Positions 54,701-63,860 of a DNA stretch of 64,000 nucleotides are shown one piece after another. Origin of the DNA: Undaria pinnatifida (taxonomy: Eukaryota > Sar > Phaeophyceae > Laminariales > Alariaceae); assembly GCA_012845835.1 (NCBI GenBank), contig JABAKD010000026.1, positions 3,240,199 through 3,304,198 on the forward strand, in the 5' to 3' direction. The position numbers and the translations under genes were made by a program. Numbering within the stretch: the stretch's first letter is position 1; each line of letters opens with the position of its first letter. The notes under the pieces are model-generated. The model was not told where the DNA came from and made no database searches. It was given only the letters and a program-made list of their open reading frames with translations.

Positions 54701-56369
54701 TTACTCTTAAACTGGTATTTTACTGGTTTAGCGGGTTCCAGTCATGCCGTGTGATTTTTCTCCGGCGCATACACACTATTGCACTATTCAGCCGGCGGTA
54801 CAGGGATACCCGCTACAGTACCGCGACCGCGCGCGTCTTCCCTCTCTCCCCCTCTCATCAACCGCCGCCGCCACTTGTCCCTTTTTTCTCTGAGAGACGG
54901 CGATGTTGTACAGCGGCTCTTCCGTACCAAGACTATGCCGTTTGCCCCAAGGGCGCATGATGGATACATGCAGCTACGCGGCTACGGCAGAGGTGCTCTA
55001 GCTGACTATTTGACTTTTTTTTTTGTGAGACTCCTCACTTGAGAAGCTCTATACCATACCGTACCATACCATACCGCACCATACCGTACCATACCCCATA
55101 CCATACCATATCATACCATACCATACCATACCATACCCCATACCATACCATACCATACAATATCATACCATACCATACCATACCATACCATACTATACCA
55201 TACCCCATGCCATACCATGCCATATCATACCATACCATACCATACCATACCATACCATACGTATATTTATAATACTGCTGTGTATAATACTGTAACCCGA
55301 AAAACTGGACCGGTTTGCGTGGGACGATAGACCCGCAGCAGGTAGATCTCTTCGTTCAGTGTGTGGAGACACACCGAGGTGGGGTTGTGTGCCGTCACCA
55401 CATGCCCGGGGGTCAGCAACAACACATAATCTCAAGAGAGTGCCCCAGCCGAGGGCCGAGGATACAGACAGAATGGCCTTGAAGGATTATAGGGATCATG
55501 GTAATGAGGCGGTACGATCTAGGGGATAGAACCTGGTATCCACATGTGGAGAAAATATAAATTTTTCCCTGATGAAGAATCCATCCCATGGCCTCGGTAT
55601 ACCAGGAAGCACGTCGCAGAAAAATGATTGACCTTGAAAGGGTTGAAAAAGGGCTGTGGGTGAAGGAGCTCCGTCACTCAAAAAACGTTTTTTGGCCAAG
55701 AATGTGGTATACCTTAATGGTATTGATGCCTCTGTCGTTCAGGGCTTTCACCTGCATCTCAAACTCAAACTTGGACTGCAACTGAATGATAGACGGCGCG
55801 TCAGTTTTATGTATCGCGACCGCGCCTTTCCCCTTCCTGCCTCTCGTTGACCGTCGCTTGGCCTCATCGACCGGCGCCGCCTACCCTCTTTCCCTTGTTG
55901 TTTTGCAGATGGGGCAGAAGAGGGCAAGTCGCCGGCTCCCCGGCAACCTCCTCCGGTCTCCCCGGAATTGCCAGAGTCTCCCCGTTCCCCTTGGCGACCC
56001 GACCGACGCCAACTGGCTTCCACCTCCACCGCAGAAGATCACGCCCTGCCCCCGCGCATGGTCTCAGACTTGCCCCTCCCCCGCGTGGTATCAGATGCAC
56101 CCCACCGCACGGTACCAGATGCATCCCACCGCATGCTATCACATTCACCCCCCCGCCGCATGGTAGCAGACGCGCACCCTCGCATGGTGTCAGATGTGCT
56201 TCCCCCCCGCATGATATCAGACTCGGCGTTGTTTCAGCCGAGCGTCCAGGCGCAACAACGTGCCACCCCTGTTGTTCCCGTCCCTTCCGCTGCGCAGCGG
56301 GGGCAAACACTGCGCCGGCGGCCGAGCAGGCCTGGTTCGGCCGAGGATACGGGATCTGGCGCAGAATAA
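39653..56369 (+). CDS. Unrecognised coiled-coil protein with proline-rich repeat tail (4 exons)
   Basis: Four exons (39653-39748, 39929-40074, 51517-51635, 55909-56369) join in one frame to 273 aa ending in TAA. Residues about 33-120 are charged and leucine-spaced (LQLDMLRDDLDGV, LRKLEDRL, LHQLQEKENEIHRQR), as in a coiled coil. The tail is rich in Pro, Ser and Arg, with seven repeats of an Arg-(Met/Val)-(Val/Leu/Ile)-Ser-Asp type between residues 168 and 226. No signal peptide or membrane segment is seen. I do not recognise the family and assign no function. The first exon is the weakest part: the gene could instead start at ATG 39923, which directly follows an in-frame TAA and reads into exon 2. 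The gene is divergent from MCM5. An extra symmetrical exon inside the 11.4-kb intron cannot be excluded. Confidence 0.68.
39929..40074 (+). CDS. Coiled-coil gene, exon 2
   Basis: Encodes LIDIPPGRQVRNLQLDMLRD and ends YGGDR plus two bases before donor GTGAGA. The acceptor AG at 39927-39928 has a poor pyrimidine tract; if unused, translation could start at ATG 39923, six bases earlier, in the same frame. Confidence 0.65.
41330..41505 (-). mobile_element. tRNA-derived SINE-like element, partial
   Basis: Minus-strand GGTCGTAGGTTCAAGTCTCA is a B-box-like T-arm; the following body has ACGAGCGGAAAGGGCGAGGA-type sequence related to the 43600 copy. Confidence 0.5.
42155..42500. repeat. Direct repeat around a GC-rich open block
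   Basis: CCGAAAAATACGATTATxCA and GATGGGTGGCGGTGGCCGGC occur at 42158 and 42441. Between them is GC-rich sequence without stops in several frames. The minus frame could be an exon (AGSNRVTSSAAAAA and EEDPQKHEDL) but no gene is assignable. Confidence 0.6.
43560..43930 (-). mobile_element. tRNA-derived SINE-like element
   Basis: On the minus strand it starts GTCGCCCCGATGGCGTATCA (box-A-like) and has GAGTTCGAGCCCCGG (box-B-like), then a body ending near TGTGACCACGGCTTGTCCAG. A related copy lies at 50515-50810. Confidence 0.65.
46846..46960 (-). mobile_element. AAC-tailed repeat, 3' end
   Basis: TTGTTGTTGTTGTTCTCAC then GCATAATCAAGTCCGTGGTC: reverse of the family seen at 48365. Confidence 0.65.
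47640..47945. repeat. GATC-rich block
   Basis: GTCTAGATGATCTAGATGAT and related words; CGATCTGCATGGTCTA twice. Confidence 0.7.
48285..49060 (+). repeat. Dispersed repeat (GACGGAGCACGTCGGG family), interrupted copy
   Basis: Matches 25850 and 28855, but split at GACGGAGCACGTCG by the AAC-tailed insertion at 48365-48588. Confidence 0.8.
48365..48588 (+). mobile_element. Nested AAC-tailed insertion with 6-bp target duplication
   Basis: ACGTCG lies at both 48359-48364 and 48589-48594, and the uninterrupted site is seen at 25932 and 28941. The insert ends GTGAGAACAACAACAATAAC. A simple tail plus a short target duplication points to an RNA-copied (SINE/LINE-type) element. Confidence 0.8.
49919..50075 (+). 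mobile_element. MITE-like element, GTGCCGGT family
   Basis: GGTCCGTCTATAGTGCCGGT to CCAGCGCTGTAGATGGCTGA, with GCATAGATGACAACAACCAG inside. Confidence 0.7.
50515..50810 (+). mobile_element. tRNA-derived SINE-like element
   Basis: GTGAGTTCGAATCCCCCCGA is a B-box-like T-arm. The body (AAATTGACTTCCGGAAAGCG, GACACCTGTGACCACGGCCT) is the reverse of the 43600 copy and ends in A12. Confidence 0.65.
50845..51045 (+). repeat. Microsatellite cluster (GGATGAT, GGTAT, ATCAT)
   Basis: Successive arrays of 5-7 bp; ATATGATATC/GATATCATAT parts are self-complementary. Confidence 0.93.
51517..51635 (+). CDS. Coiled-coil gene, exon 3
   Basis: Acceptor GTTGCTGTTGTAG, donor CCAG then GTGATG. Encodes RRDLRKLEDRLWIRLHQLQE and HRQRTAILSRLLLP. 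Entry and exit phases fit both neighbours. The sequence around its donor is repeated near 51885. Confidence 0.72.
52513..52538 (-). repeat. Interstitial telomere-like repeat
   Basis: AACCCTAACCCTGTAACCCT and one more CTAACCC. Confidence 0.85.
52764..52786 (+). repeat. Interstitial telomere-like repeat, opposite orientation
   Basis: GGGTCAGGGTTAGGGTTAGG then GTTACC: TTAGGG units facing the copy at 52513. Confidence 0.85.
53225..53370 (+). repeat. GGGTTG-type repeat
   Basis: Degenerate GGGGTTGG and GGGTTGGGTC units. Confidence 0.85.
53600..53790 (+). repeat. CGGGTC degenerate repeat block
   Basis: GGTCATGGCCCGTCCCGCGG and CACGGGTCACCCTGACC words, like 6930-7200 and 23640-23750. Confidence 0.65.
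54545..54790 (+). mobile_element. Long or doubled GTGCCGGT-family element
   Basis: Starts GTGGTCTCTCTATAGTGCCG and holds two GGTTCCAGTCxTGxC segments about 90 bp apart. Confidence 0.5.
55047..55260 (+). repeat. ATACC microsatellite
   Basis: About 40 ACCAT/ATACC units with a few CCCAT variants, in the last intron of the coiled-coil gene. Confidence 0.96.
55909..56369 (+). CDS. Coiled-coil gene, terminal exon 4
   Basis: Acceptor TTGTTGTTTTGCAG, TAA at 56367-56369. 152 codons rich in Pro, Ser and Arg. The seven repeats around R-M-V-S-D are spaced 8 or 9 residues apart, so the exon contains a coding minisatellite of 24-27 bp. Other frames are also open here because of base composition; this frame is chosen because it joins exon 3 in phase. 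Confidence 0.7.
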
Positions 56370-56389
56370 GCGAGGAGTTGTACGGTGGG

Positions 56390-56650
56390 GGTCTCCCTAT
56401 AGTGCCGGTTGAATAGTTCCTGTTTCCGGTATAGTGCCGGTGAAATCGCTCTGCACGACTGGGACCCGCTATACTTGAGTGCCGGTTGAATAGCGCCTGT
56501 TGCCGGTATAATGCCGGTGAAATCGCTTGGCATGGTTGGGACGCGCTTTATGCTCGCACCAATATGGGTATTGTACCTAATAGTGCCGGTTTCCGGTATA
56601 ATGCCGGTTTTGTTGTCAGGCACACACCGGCGCTATAGGGAGATCATCAC
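56390..56650 (+). mobile_element. GTGCCGGT-family element just after the coiled-coil gene
   Basis: GTCTCCCTATAGTGCCGGTT to CGGCGCTATAGGGAGATCA, 20 bp after the TAA stop; it may form part of the 3' UTR. Confidence 0.7.
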
Positions 56651-57162
56651 TGCACTTGGTATATACTTCGAAGTACACCATTCTGGACGGAAATGAAGGA
56701 CCGCTGGGCAATTACCAGTACTACAGTCGCAGCCCCTTGTTAGTGCGGTACCCTTTAGTGCGTGGCCCCAGTTTAGTGCGGTGAACATCGCCTGTCACGG
56801 CCTCGTCTGCCAGAGTACCGACTGCACTACCCTGGAATAATGCTGGGGGTCCCACTTTAGTGCGGTTGTTGTCATCTGGCAAGGCACCGCACTGTATTGA
56901 GGGGCTACGGCTGTACCCGAACGGTCGTTGCATTCTATGGACGGAAGTATAAGAACCGTTTGGGTATAGTATTATTAACCAAACGTTCGTTATATTCCCG
57001 TGCAGAATGGTGTATTTGTTTTCTTTTTCATGCTTAGTAACTGTTGAGGGCATAAGGGCGTAGGGGTTGAATTGCGTAGATTTTTGTCGTGGATGGATGT
57101 TTGTTGTGGTTGGGCAGGCGGTGCTGAATTCGTGGAGAGTCGGTGCTGGACTGCAGGGGCGC

Positions 57163-57335
57163 CTGTCTTAAGTCTCAAGTAGAGATAAGACAGCTGTTTG
57201 AATTAGCCGTGTCTTAAGTCTCTCGAGTAGAGATAAGACAGTTTTTTTTTATTCACGAGCTGTCTTAAGTCTCTCATGTAGAAGCTTTCGTACGTAAACG
57301 AGCTCTGCTACGTCTTTCAAGTAGGGATAAGACAG
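57163..57335 (+). repeat. Four hairpin repeats CTGTCTTA..TAAGACAG
   Basis: Copies at 57163-57193, 57209-57241, 57259-57290 (3' arm lost) and 57305-57335. The complete ones pair CTGTCTTA with TAAGACAG and TCTCT with AGAGA. Confidence 0.85.
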
Positions 57336-57799
57336 TTTGTTTCTTAAAACGAGCTGTCAGGGACGCGGCGCGGCTCAGGTTTTAGGTATTTATAGGTATA
57401 GGTGGAGATGGATGGGCTCTCCTTTTTTTTTTTGGTGTTTTTTGCTGCGTCAATATTTCTTTCGGTGTTATGCGGCGTAAATTTCGATGTTTGCGGCGTT
57501 GATGTGATTGGTTGGTTGGTGTCCATGAGTTTGTAACGTTTCGTTTTGTCACTTTTGAATGGTATCTGTAATTACTAATTAGGGTATCATGCTGGTATAT
57601 ATACCGGGTAAATTTAGTCATAGTATAGCTGACGTACACTCGTTTGAGCGCGGCGTAATATAAGACGGGCTGGGATGAGTCGTCTGCATGACTTTTATTA
57701 TGAGGCGCTTTGCGTTTGTTGGCGTGGTCGAGGCGCATCGATCGCCTCGCCCAGAACGAGCTCCCCGTAATAGCAGCGAATACGTGTTGTCGGTGTGTC

Positions 57800-57990
57800 A
57801 TGCAGCGCCGGTTGAGAATGCCGGTCGCCTGCTATAGCGCCGGTTGAGTAGTGCCGGGTGCCCGCTATAGTGCATTTGGAATCGCGTGTGGCACAGATAA
57901 AACAGTGCGCAAAGTAGTGCCGGTTGCCGCTATAGTGCCGATATTTCCCTCTACAGTGCACATACCGGCACTGTAGACTATAAAGGGACG
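57800..57990 (+). mobile_element. MITE-like element, GTGCCGGT family
   Basis: GCGCCGGTTGAGAATGCCGG to CATACCGGCACTGTAGAC, with TGGCACAGATAAAACAG inside. Confidence 0.65.
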
Positions 57991-58354
57991 ACTACTGCTG
58001 AATCGTAGATGAGCGACGTACGGTCGCTCTGTGGCCGCACCGCGCTTAGTTTAATCCGGAAAAAAAGCCCTCTTTTACGTGTGGCAATGTAGCCCTATTA
58101 CTAGCTTTGGAATCAGGTGTACATAGTGAAATTATTGCGTTTCTGGAGGGACTCGATTTTTATATGGTTCATATCGCGTGGTTTTCTTTGTTCATTTCCG
58201 GTCGAGCCGACAAATTCCATTTTCAGCAATAAAGAGCTGGCCGATGACCGCGCCGCGCGCTTGCTCGCTCGCTTCCGAGACTCTTGCGCCATGTAGTTTT
58301 GGAGGGGGCGTCGAGCTGTGCCGCCCTAAGATACAGTGGGGGGCGGGCCCCGAT

Positions 58355-58485
58355 GGTGCATGATGAATAGTGCCACTGCTCTTGATAGCGCCGAGGAAAT
58401 CGCTTGGCACAGCTGTAAACCCTATTCCCAATAGTGCCGGTATATTCGGTTGGCACATGCAGGGAGCACCCCACTGCTGTGCTTC
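58355..58485 (+). mobile_element. Short GTGCCGGT-family copy
   Basis: ATCGCTTGGCACAGCTGTAA and ATAGTGCCGGTATATTCGGT; truncated. Confidence 0.55.
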
Positions 58486-58702
58486 CTGTTTTCTTCGTGA
58501 GGCTCGTTTGGTCCGCAAAGGGTATGATCTGTAGTCTAACCGTTTTTGACCTCGACGCGGTGACAAAGCCCGGGCACTTTTCCCCTTTCTAAATACTTAG
58601 TGTAGCTTGGACTAATTTTCATGGTGCCCTTTGATTTCGAACTCAGTGATGCAGTCATTAGTGTCATCAGTTATGCGGTCAGAGGAGCATCCACGACTGT
58701 TT

Positions 58703-59038
58703 TCAGAAGGGGACTTTTTTTTTTTTAATGAACAATTCTTGGCCGACGCTTGCGGTGCTACATTTTGCTCCGGACTGTAATGAACGTTCTGCAATCGCAA
58801 CTTCGTGGATGATCATTGTGGGTGGGCCGGAGCATGGTGATATTTTCGCAGCAAGTATTGACGGCCTCCAAGTATGTCTCACGCCGGTTACACAATGCGC
58901 GAAAGGCAAGAAAGCTTCCCGCTCGCCATCGAAATATCTGTTGTCTCTTTCCTGAGCTGCGCGCGCAAATTTTTCGAACGAACCATGGCAGGCGTCGCAA
59001 CAACCACGGTTTAACTTGCTTGTCCGATACCGAAGCAA
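58703..59038 (-). other. Unassigned open frame, possible exon or element fragment
   Basis: The minus frame is open for 111 codons with a natural-looking composition (FEKFARAAQERDNRYFDGE, then HTWRPSILAAKISPC and GPPTMIIHEVAIAERS). No ATG at its start and no family recognised. A second minus frame is open over the same stretch. Confidence 0.25.
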
Positions 59039-59321
59039 ACGACGCGTGGACCGGCTCTTTCCATGTCATTGGGCAGCTCTTATATTCCCGTAATATCATC
59101 CCTGGTATGTGATTGGACAGGTCTCATTTCCACAGAATATCATACCTGGTATCGTCTTATCTCCCCCCCCCCCACCCTCTCCTGGCCATACAACTACGGC
59201 TATGCATGAAATGAGTACGCCCCCTCCCGCCCCTGCGGTTGCATGCTGCTAGCCACGGACTGCACTTGCCTCGGAGCGTGCTGCGATCTAGCGAAAGGAA
59301 TCACACGCCCGCCGTTCACAG

Positions 59322-59783
59322 ATGACGATGTACCACTACAGCAGCACCACGCTTCGCAGTGACCGCCGCACAACACAGGAGAAAAGTGCCCCCTTTGCCT
59401 TTGTTCCCTCCGCTCGACAAAAATCCTTCCTCAAAAACCCAAACCCCATGAGCCATCCACCGCACATACTCCAAGGTACCAAACGCCAAGAGCTACCCGT
59501 ATCACACCGCACAAACCAAGCTTCCTGGTATGAATACAAGTACAAGCCACCAACCCCCCAAACAGCCGCAGCTGTCAAGCATATCGGGACACGCGCCTTT
59601 CTCTCGGAGCCGAATCTCCGTCAAGCGCCCTCCTTTGGCGTGATACCCCCCCCCCACCCTTTGTTGAACGTCATTCTCCCCCGGCCAAAGTTAATTGAAC
59701 AGCATATTCCCCGGTCGACGAAGCTCGTGAATATAATCCCCCCCACCTCGCCAAAAAAGTCGTCCCGCTACCCTCCAGCATAG
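59322..59783 (+). CDS. Hypothetical proline-rich ORF (153 aa)
   Basis: An uninterrupted ORF from ATG to TAG with ordinary amino-acid variety (SWYEYKYKPPTPQTAA in the middle, FLSEPNLRQAPSFGVIPPP later). A possible acceptor, GCCGTTCACAG, directly precedes the ATG, so it could be a terminal exon; I could not find a phase-compatible upstream exon. It ends 62 bp from the end of the minus-strand SEC63 gene, a convergent arrangement. Function unknown. Confidence 0.38.
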   Translation: MTMYHYSSTTLRSDRRTTQEKSAPFAFVPSARQKSFLKNPNPMSHPPHILQGTKRQELPVSHRTNQASWYEYKYKPPTPQTAAAVKHIGTRAFLSEPNLRQAPSFGVIPPPHPLLNVILPRPKLIEQHIPRSTKLVNIIPPTSPKKSSRYPPA

Positions 59784-59845
59784 CATTCATACCCACACAA
59801 ATACAAGTCTGGCTGACGTGAAACTAACTGCTGCCCTTGCGAAGA

Positions 59846-59864
59846 TTAGTCCTCTTCCTCGTCA
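59846..59864 (-). CDS. SEC63: SEC63-like terminal micro-exon (19 nt)
   Basis: Acceptor CTCGATGCCTTCAG with a good pyrimidine tract; the single base T completes Ser, then DEEED and TAA. The phase fits the preceding exon and the acidic tail continues. Very short, so it needs transcript support. Confidence 0.6.
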
Positions 59865-62800
59865 CTGAAGGCATCGAGCACAAGGCAAAGAGTACGACGC
59901 ATCCGAGTACATCGGGGGGGCACGGAAGAAAGAAAAAAAAAAATAGGCAATCGGGAGGGCACGACGTCAGCTGATAACAGCGGCAGTGACCAGAGTTGCT
60001 GTTAGTACAGAGTAGGGTACCAACCGCTGCAGAGCCCCAAATCCCTTCCTATATAATTTCCGAGTAACTTGTCCGCCCCGAACGGGTTTCCAGTCGTAAA
60101 GCGGCCATGAGATGGTGCCTAACAAGATGACGCCAACTAAAGACGTCAAATCGGGCTTGTCACGCCTATACAAAAACCTGTTGTTTCATGTACCCAACCC
60201 GAGACAAGGGCGGCACGGAGATTAGAGCGGTAACATTGGTCTGTTTTGAGCAAAGATGGGGGTTTTAGACGGCCTCGTTTTTGAAACACTTGACACATCT
60301 TGAGGCTCTGTCTCAGTGCTTAAGGTTGCAGAGGTGGCACCAAAGTGTCTGTTAGGATCACTTGTGAAGAAGAAAACAGACGGTAGTTTGAAAGTGGCAC
60401 TTATGTGCTTTCTCGATCAGAGGTACTCCTAGCAGTTGATGGCGTCTTGTCAATGGTGGTAGCACTGGATGCAGCACTACTCGTCATGTAGAATCGACCA
60501 TCTATGGCGAGTACAGCTACACGACCTGTAAAATACAGCCAGGACGTTGGCGAATTGGGCACGGAGTCCGGCACGGAGGAAACACCCCCGGCCGACACAG
60601 CTGAAACTACACAGCATTAGAGCAGGTTTGGACCCATCAAGGCGTCTTTGGACTTAGTACATTATATATATATCCTTTTATCCTCCGGCGGATGGGGGAA
60701 AATAAAGCTTTAGCTCACCACACTACCACGTATTTTCACACGCGTCGTGTGTCGATTTAACTCAGTTGCCTTGGACTTAGTATACTATTTTTAGTGTGTG
60801 AAGTTCCTTGACGGCTGTCCTCCACGGCTGTTTGTCAAGGAGGTCCGTCATGGCGGCAAGAGAGCCGTTACCGAAATCTTATGTTTTGAGGGGCTCTTAA
60901 ATCTCTTAAATCGGCTACCCCACTGACAAACTGCACACACAAATTTGGGTTTAGTGCTGGATCAGTTTTATGATAATGATCACCTTCGTAAAATTGTCCC
61001 GTTGACTCCCTGGCAGCATCCAGGGGACTGGTGTGAGACCTATACCCTTAACAAGGAATGACCGTGTAAAACACGCGGACACAGAATCACGCAGCTTGCT
61101 AAGCTGGGTATCGAGAACTCAACCGCTCACACACAGCTGATGTTTTAGTCGCCATCCGTGAGTCTCAAAACTCTCCAAGCACGTTTCTACAGAACAATCC
61201 GAAACGCAAAAGCCCGAAAAAAAAAAGCGACGCTAACAGCAAACGTGCTGTGCGTACCTGTCATCATCGCTCTCGCTGTCCTCCTCTCCCTCTCCGTTCG
61301 CAATCTTTTTTGGTGCCGAGCCCTCCTGCAAAAACAAACGGTAGCAAGACAAGAGATGTGTCACTACGAGTGAGAAGACTTGAACGCGCAAACGCTCCTG
61401 TGAATAAAACGATTCAAGACACAACATGTATGCCACCAGTTCAAGGCGAAAGACAAAACAAATTAGAGGACCAACGACGCAAGCACAGTACAAAAACAAT
61501 GATGGTCCCTCCATAGTGCCAGTTGCCCGCTATAGCGATCGCTTGGCATATATGGCAACAACCAGCAATGGCAGTACGGAGTAGTGCCAGTATGCCTTCT
61601 ATTATATATTAATAGCTCATACCGGAACTATAGAGAGGCCACTACTGTACTGCAGTACACAGCCCGGTCGACGGAGGAGAGCAGCAAGTGGGCGATACAA
61701 GAGCGACAGCCCGAAACCACAAAGATCAATCACGATATAACGCTATCATTCTCCGCCATTCAAGCAGAACAGCCACCAGGCCATGGCAGGCGAGGCTATT
61801 TGTCCTTTCAGGTTGTGGAGGAAAGAACGAGTACATTGTTTTCTTCGGGGGGGGGGGGGGATGGGTAATGGGAACACCGGGTGTTCGTTCATAATAGCCA
61901 TTACAAGAGAGGTTTCCCTTCGGGGTGTGTGTGTGGTCGGCGTGATGTCCTAGGGGTGTCGCAAGTTGAAAAGGGGGACAAAACTCTGATAAAAACTGAA
62001 GAAAAACCATTAGCCACCGCACAAGTAACCCGGTAAGTAACGCCGACCCGTCTAGAAAAATTTATAGCATGTCTATAGTCGGGATCCGTGGAGACTGCCG
62101 GGTGCGACGAGAGAACCCGCAACATCAATTACCCCTAGACTTGTACGGGTACAGACGAACAGGCGGCCCTGGGTCTTACCTCATCTTCGCTGTCGGTCTC
62201 GTCGTCGTAAGCCTGCATGACCTGCTCGAACAGTGTGGGCTCGTTGTCCAACTCAAGGTCGTCCGGGTGGGGTTCGTACTGGGGGAGGGTGGACGCGCTG
62301 ATGACCTCGAACTGTACCGCCTTCTGCTGGTCCAGGCCGATGTAGCTGTCGCTCTTCACGAAGACGTCCAGCTTCACCGTCCCGGGCTTGTTGGGCGCCA
62401 TCATCTTCACCTGGCCAAATTGAGAGCATGCCAACATAAAAGCACAAGTCAAGACAAAAAACACATATCATATAATGTCAGGTGTCGTATCGTATCGCAT
62501 CATGTGATACGATACCTACTTTGTGATGATGTAACCATCCTCATCATTATCACCATCATTATTACTATCATTATCAACATCATCATCATCACCATCACCC
62601 ATGCCAATGTCACGGTATAGACTACAGACACTACTTGTTGGCGTGCCATCATCTTCACCTCTGTTGATCGTACTCATGACCACGCCAACACAAACACACA
62701 CATGTCACCGCGTAAACACCCAAGGGAAGTATGCTACTGGTGCCTGTTTTGAGACAATCGCGTTGGTTTCAGGGAAAAGAGGCAATGCGAGAACATCATA

Positions 62801-63392
62801 CTTCTATTCACCAGTCGAAACGATGACCACGCCAATTCAGACACACCTATCTATGTCACCGCCTGAACACGCACGGTGATACAGTACCTATATTCCTGAC
62901 CATGGGCTACACTAGTTTTTTAATATGCATATCACGATATATCAAGACATAGGCACATGGGGTTATATCAGTTTTGTGACTAGGAATGCGCGGGGTGTCA
63001 AGTAGAAAAACGCCGGTTCAATGAGAACACAAACCCACACGCACACACCGACGTCCACGCCCACACCCACACCAAAAACACAGAAACATACCCACACCAA
63101 AAACACAGAAACATACCCACACCCGAAAACACCCACCTACGCCCGCCTCCACCCACCACAAACCCAAACATACACACCCACACATCACACGCCCATGCAA
63201 CCAGCTACACGTACGTACCTCCTTGGATACGACTTGGCCGTTGTCCGCGATGCGCTCAAAGCTGAAGATGGTCTTGCGGTTCGTATCCCCCACGAGCACC
63301 CACCACCCCTCGTCCGCGAAGAGAGGGTACTTCGGGGCGTAGACCGGTGGCACCGTGCCCCCCTCCTTGACGTTGTTGCGGGTGAGCGTCAC
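59846..63392 (-). CDS. SEC63: SEC63-like protein, C-terminal part (4 exons, 5' end outside window)
   Basis: Four exons in phase give the last 163 aa of a Sec63-domain protein. Visible: VTLTR beta strand, YPLFADEGWWVLVGD (the conserved Trp-Trp segment), VFVKSDSYIGLDQ, then EYxPHPDD-like linker QYEPHPDDLELDNEPTLF and a strongly acidic tail ending SDEEED. In the ER membrane SEC63 works with SEC61 and recruits the chaperone BiP through its J domain; that N-terminal half is not in the window. The same domain ends the spliceosomal helicase BRR2, which is the main alternative; the long Asp/Glu/Ser tail favours SEC63. No earlier exon was seen between 63393 and the window end. Confidence 0.7.
59865..61257. 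other. SEC63-like last intron
   Basis: Contains a reversed A-tailed hairpin element at 60676-60770 and otherwise no recognised sequence. Confidence 0.5.
60676..60770 (-). mobile_element. A-tailed element with terminal hairpin (reversed copy)
   Basis: TTTTATCCTCCGGCGGATGG to CACGCGTCGTGTGTCGATTT. The A tail is only four bases, next to TATATATA. Confidence 0.6.
61258..61325 (-). CDS. SEC63: SEC63-like acidic-tail exon
   Basis: Acceptor TTTTTGCAG, donor GTACGC, 22 codons plus two bases. Encodes EGSAPKKIANGEGEEDSESD followed by DD. Confidence 0.8.
61500..61648 (+). mobile_element. MITE-like element, GTGCCGGT family
   Basis: ATGGTCCCTCCATAGTGCCA to ACCGGAACTATAGAGAGGCC in a SEC63-like intron; a TATTAATA octamer lies inside the right part. 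Confidence 0.65.
62180..62410 (-). CDS. SEC63: SEC63-like exon with SDSYIGLDQ motif
   Basis: Acceptor TTTGGCCAG, donor GTAAGA, 77 codons, phase 0. Begins VKMMAPNKPG, contains FVKSDSYIGLDQQKAV and ends acidic (ETDSEDE). A short diverged copy of its 5' edge lies about 246 bp upstream in the intron. Confidence 0.88.
62635..62875. repeat. Diverged copies of SEC63-like exon edge and tandem repeats
   Basis: TTGTTGGCGTGCCATCATCT at 62635 resembles the exon start TTGTTGGGCGCCATCATCTT at 62389. GATGACCACGCCAA-type words recur at 62675 and 62821. Confidence 0.5.
63219..63392 (-). CDS. SEC63: SEC63-like exon with Trp-Trp motif
   Basis: Acceptor GATGGAACAG, donor GTACGT, 58 codons, phase 0. Encodes VTLTRNNVKEGG, DEGWWVLVGDTNRKTIF and ends VVSKE. 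Confidence 0.85.
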
Positions 63393-63746
63393 CTGTTCCA
63401 TCAAGGGAAGGCGCAGCACACGGTGGTCGATGGTTGGTTGCAACACTCATTTAACAAGCGGCTGAAGACAGCACTTCTGCGCGTAGTCTAGTACACGGGG
63501 TTAGGGGCGACCCCTGAGGGGGCATAGGTGATTGGTGATTGCATTGTCGAACGAAGATAAGAATGGGGTATTATGCAGTACAGTACTACAGTAGTACAGA
63601 ACTAGAGTACTAGAGTGCGTGCCATGTACGCCGTTGGCGATAGTGGACAATGTCTAGTATAACGTACCAAGGAGCTTTCAAAAGTGTACCAGGTGCCTGG
63701 CAACTCCTGAAAGTACACCAGGTAGTGTACCTGGAATCTGGTAGCC

Positions 63747-63860
63747 CTTGTTGTTTTCACTTTCACTCGCATAATCAAGTCCGCGGTCACTGGACAGGCT
63801 CCAGTCACCCCGCAGTGAAAGGATGCCCCAGCCAGGGAAAAAACACAAGCAAACCCTAAC
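63747..63860 (-). mobile_element. AAC-tailed repeat, 3' end
   Basis: TTGTTGTTTTCACTTTCACT then GCATAATCAAGTCCGCGGTC. Confidence 0.6.

Noticed and set aside
57382..57801. 139-codon minus-strand open frame
   Set aside because: Lys/Arg-rich from A-rich sequence, no family recognised and no neighbouring exon; left out as unsupported.
59846..63392. BRR2 (spliceosomal helicase) as the identity of the Sec63-domain gene
   Set aside because: The domain also fits BRR2, but the long acidic tail after the domain is more like SEC63; kept as the alternative, not the call.
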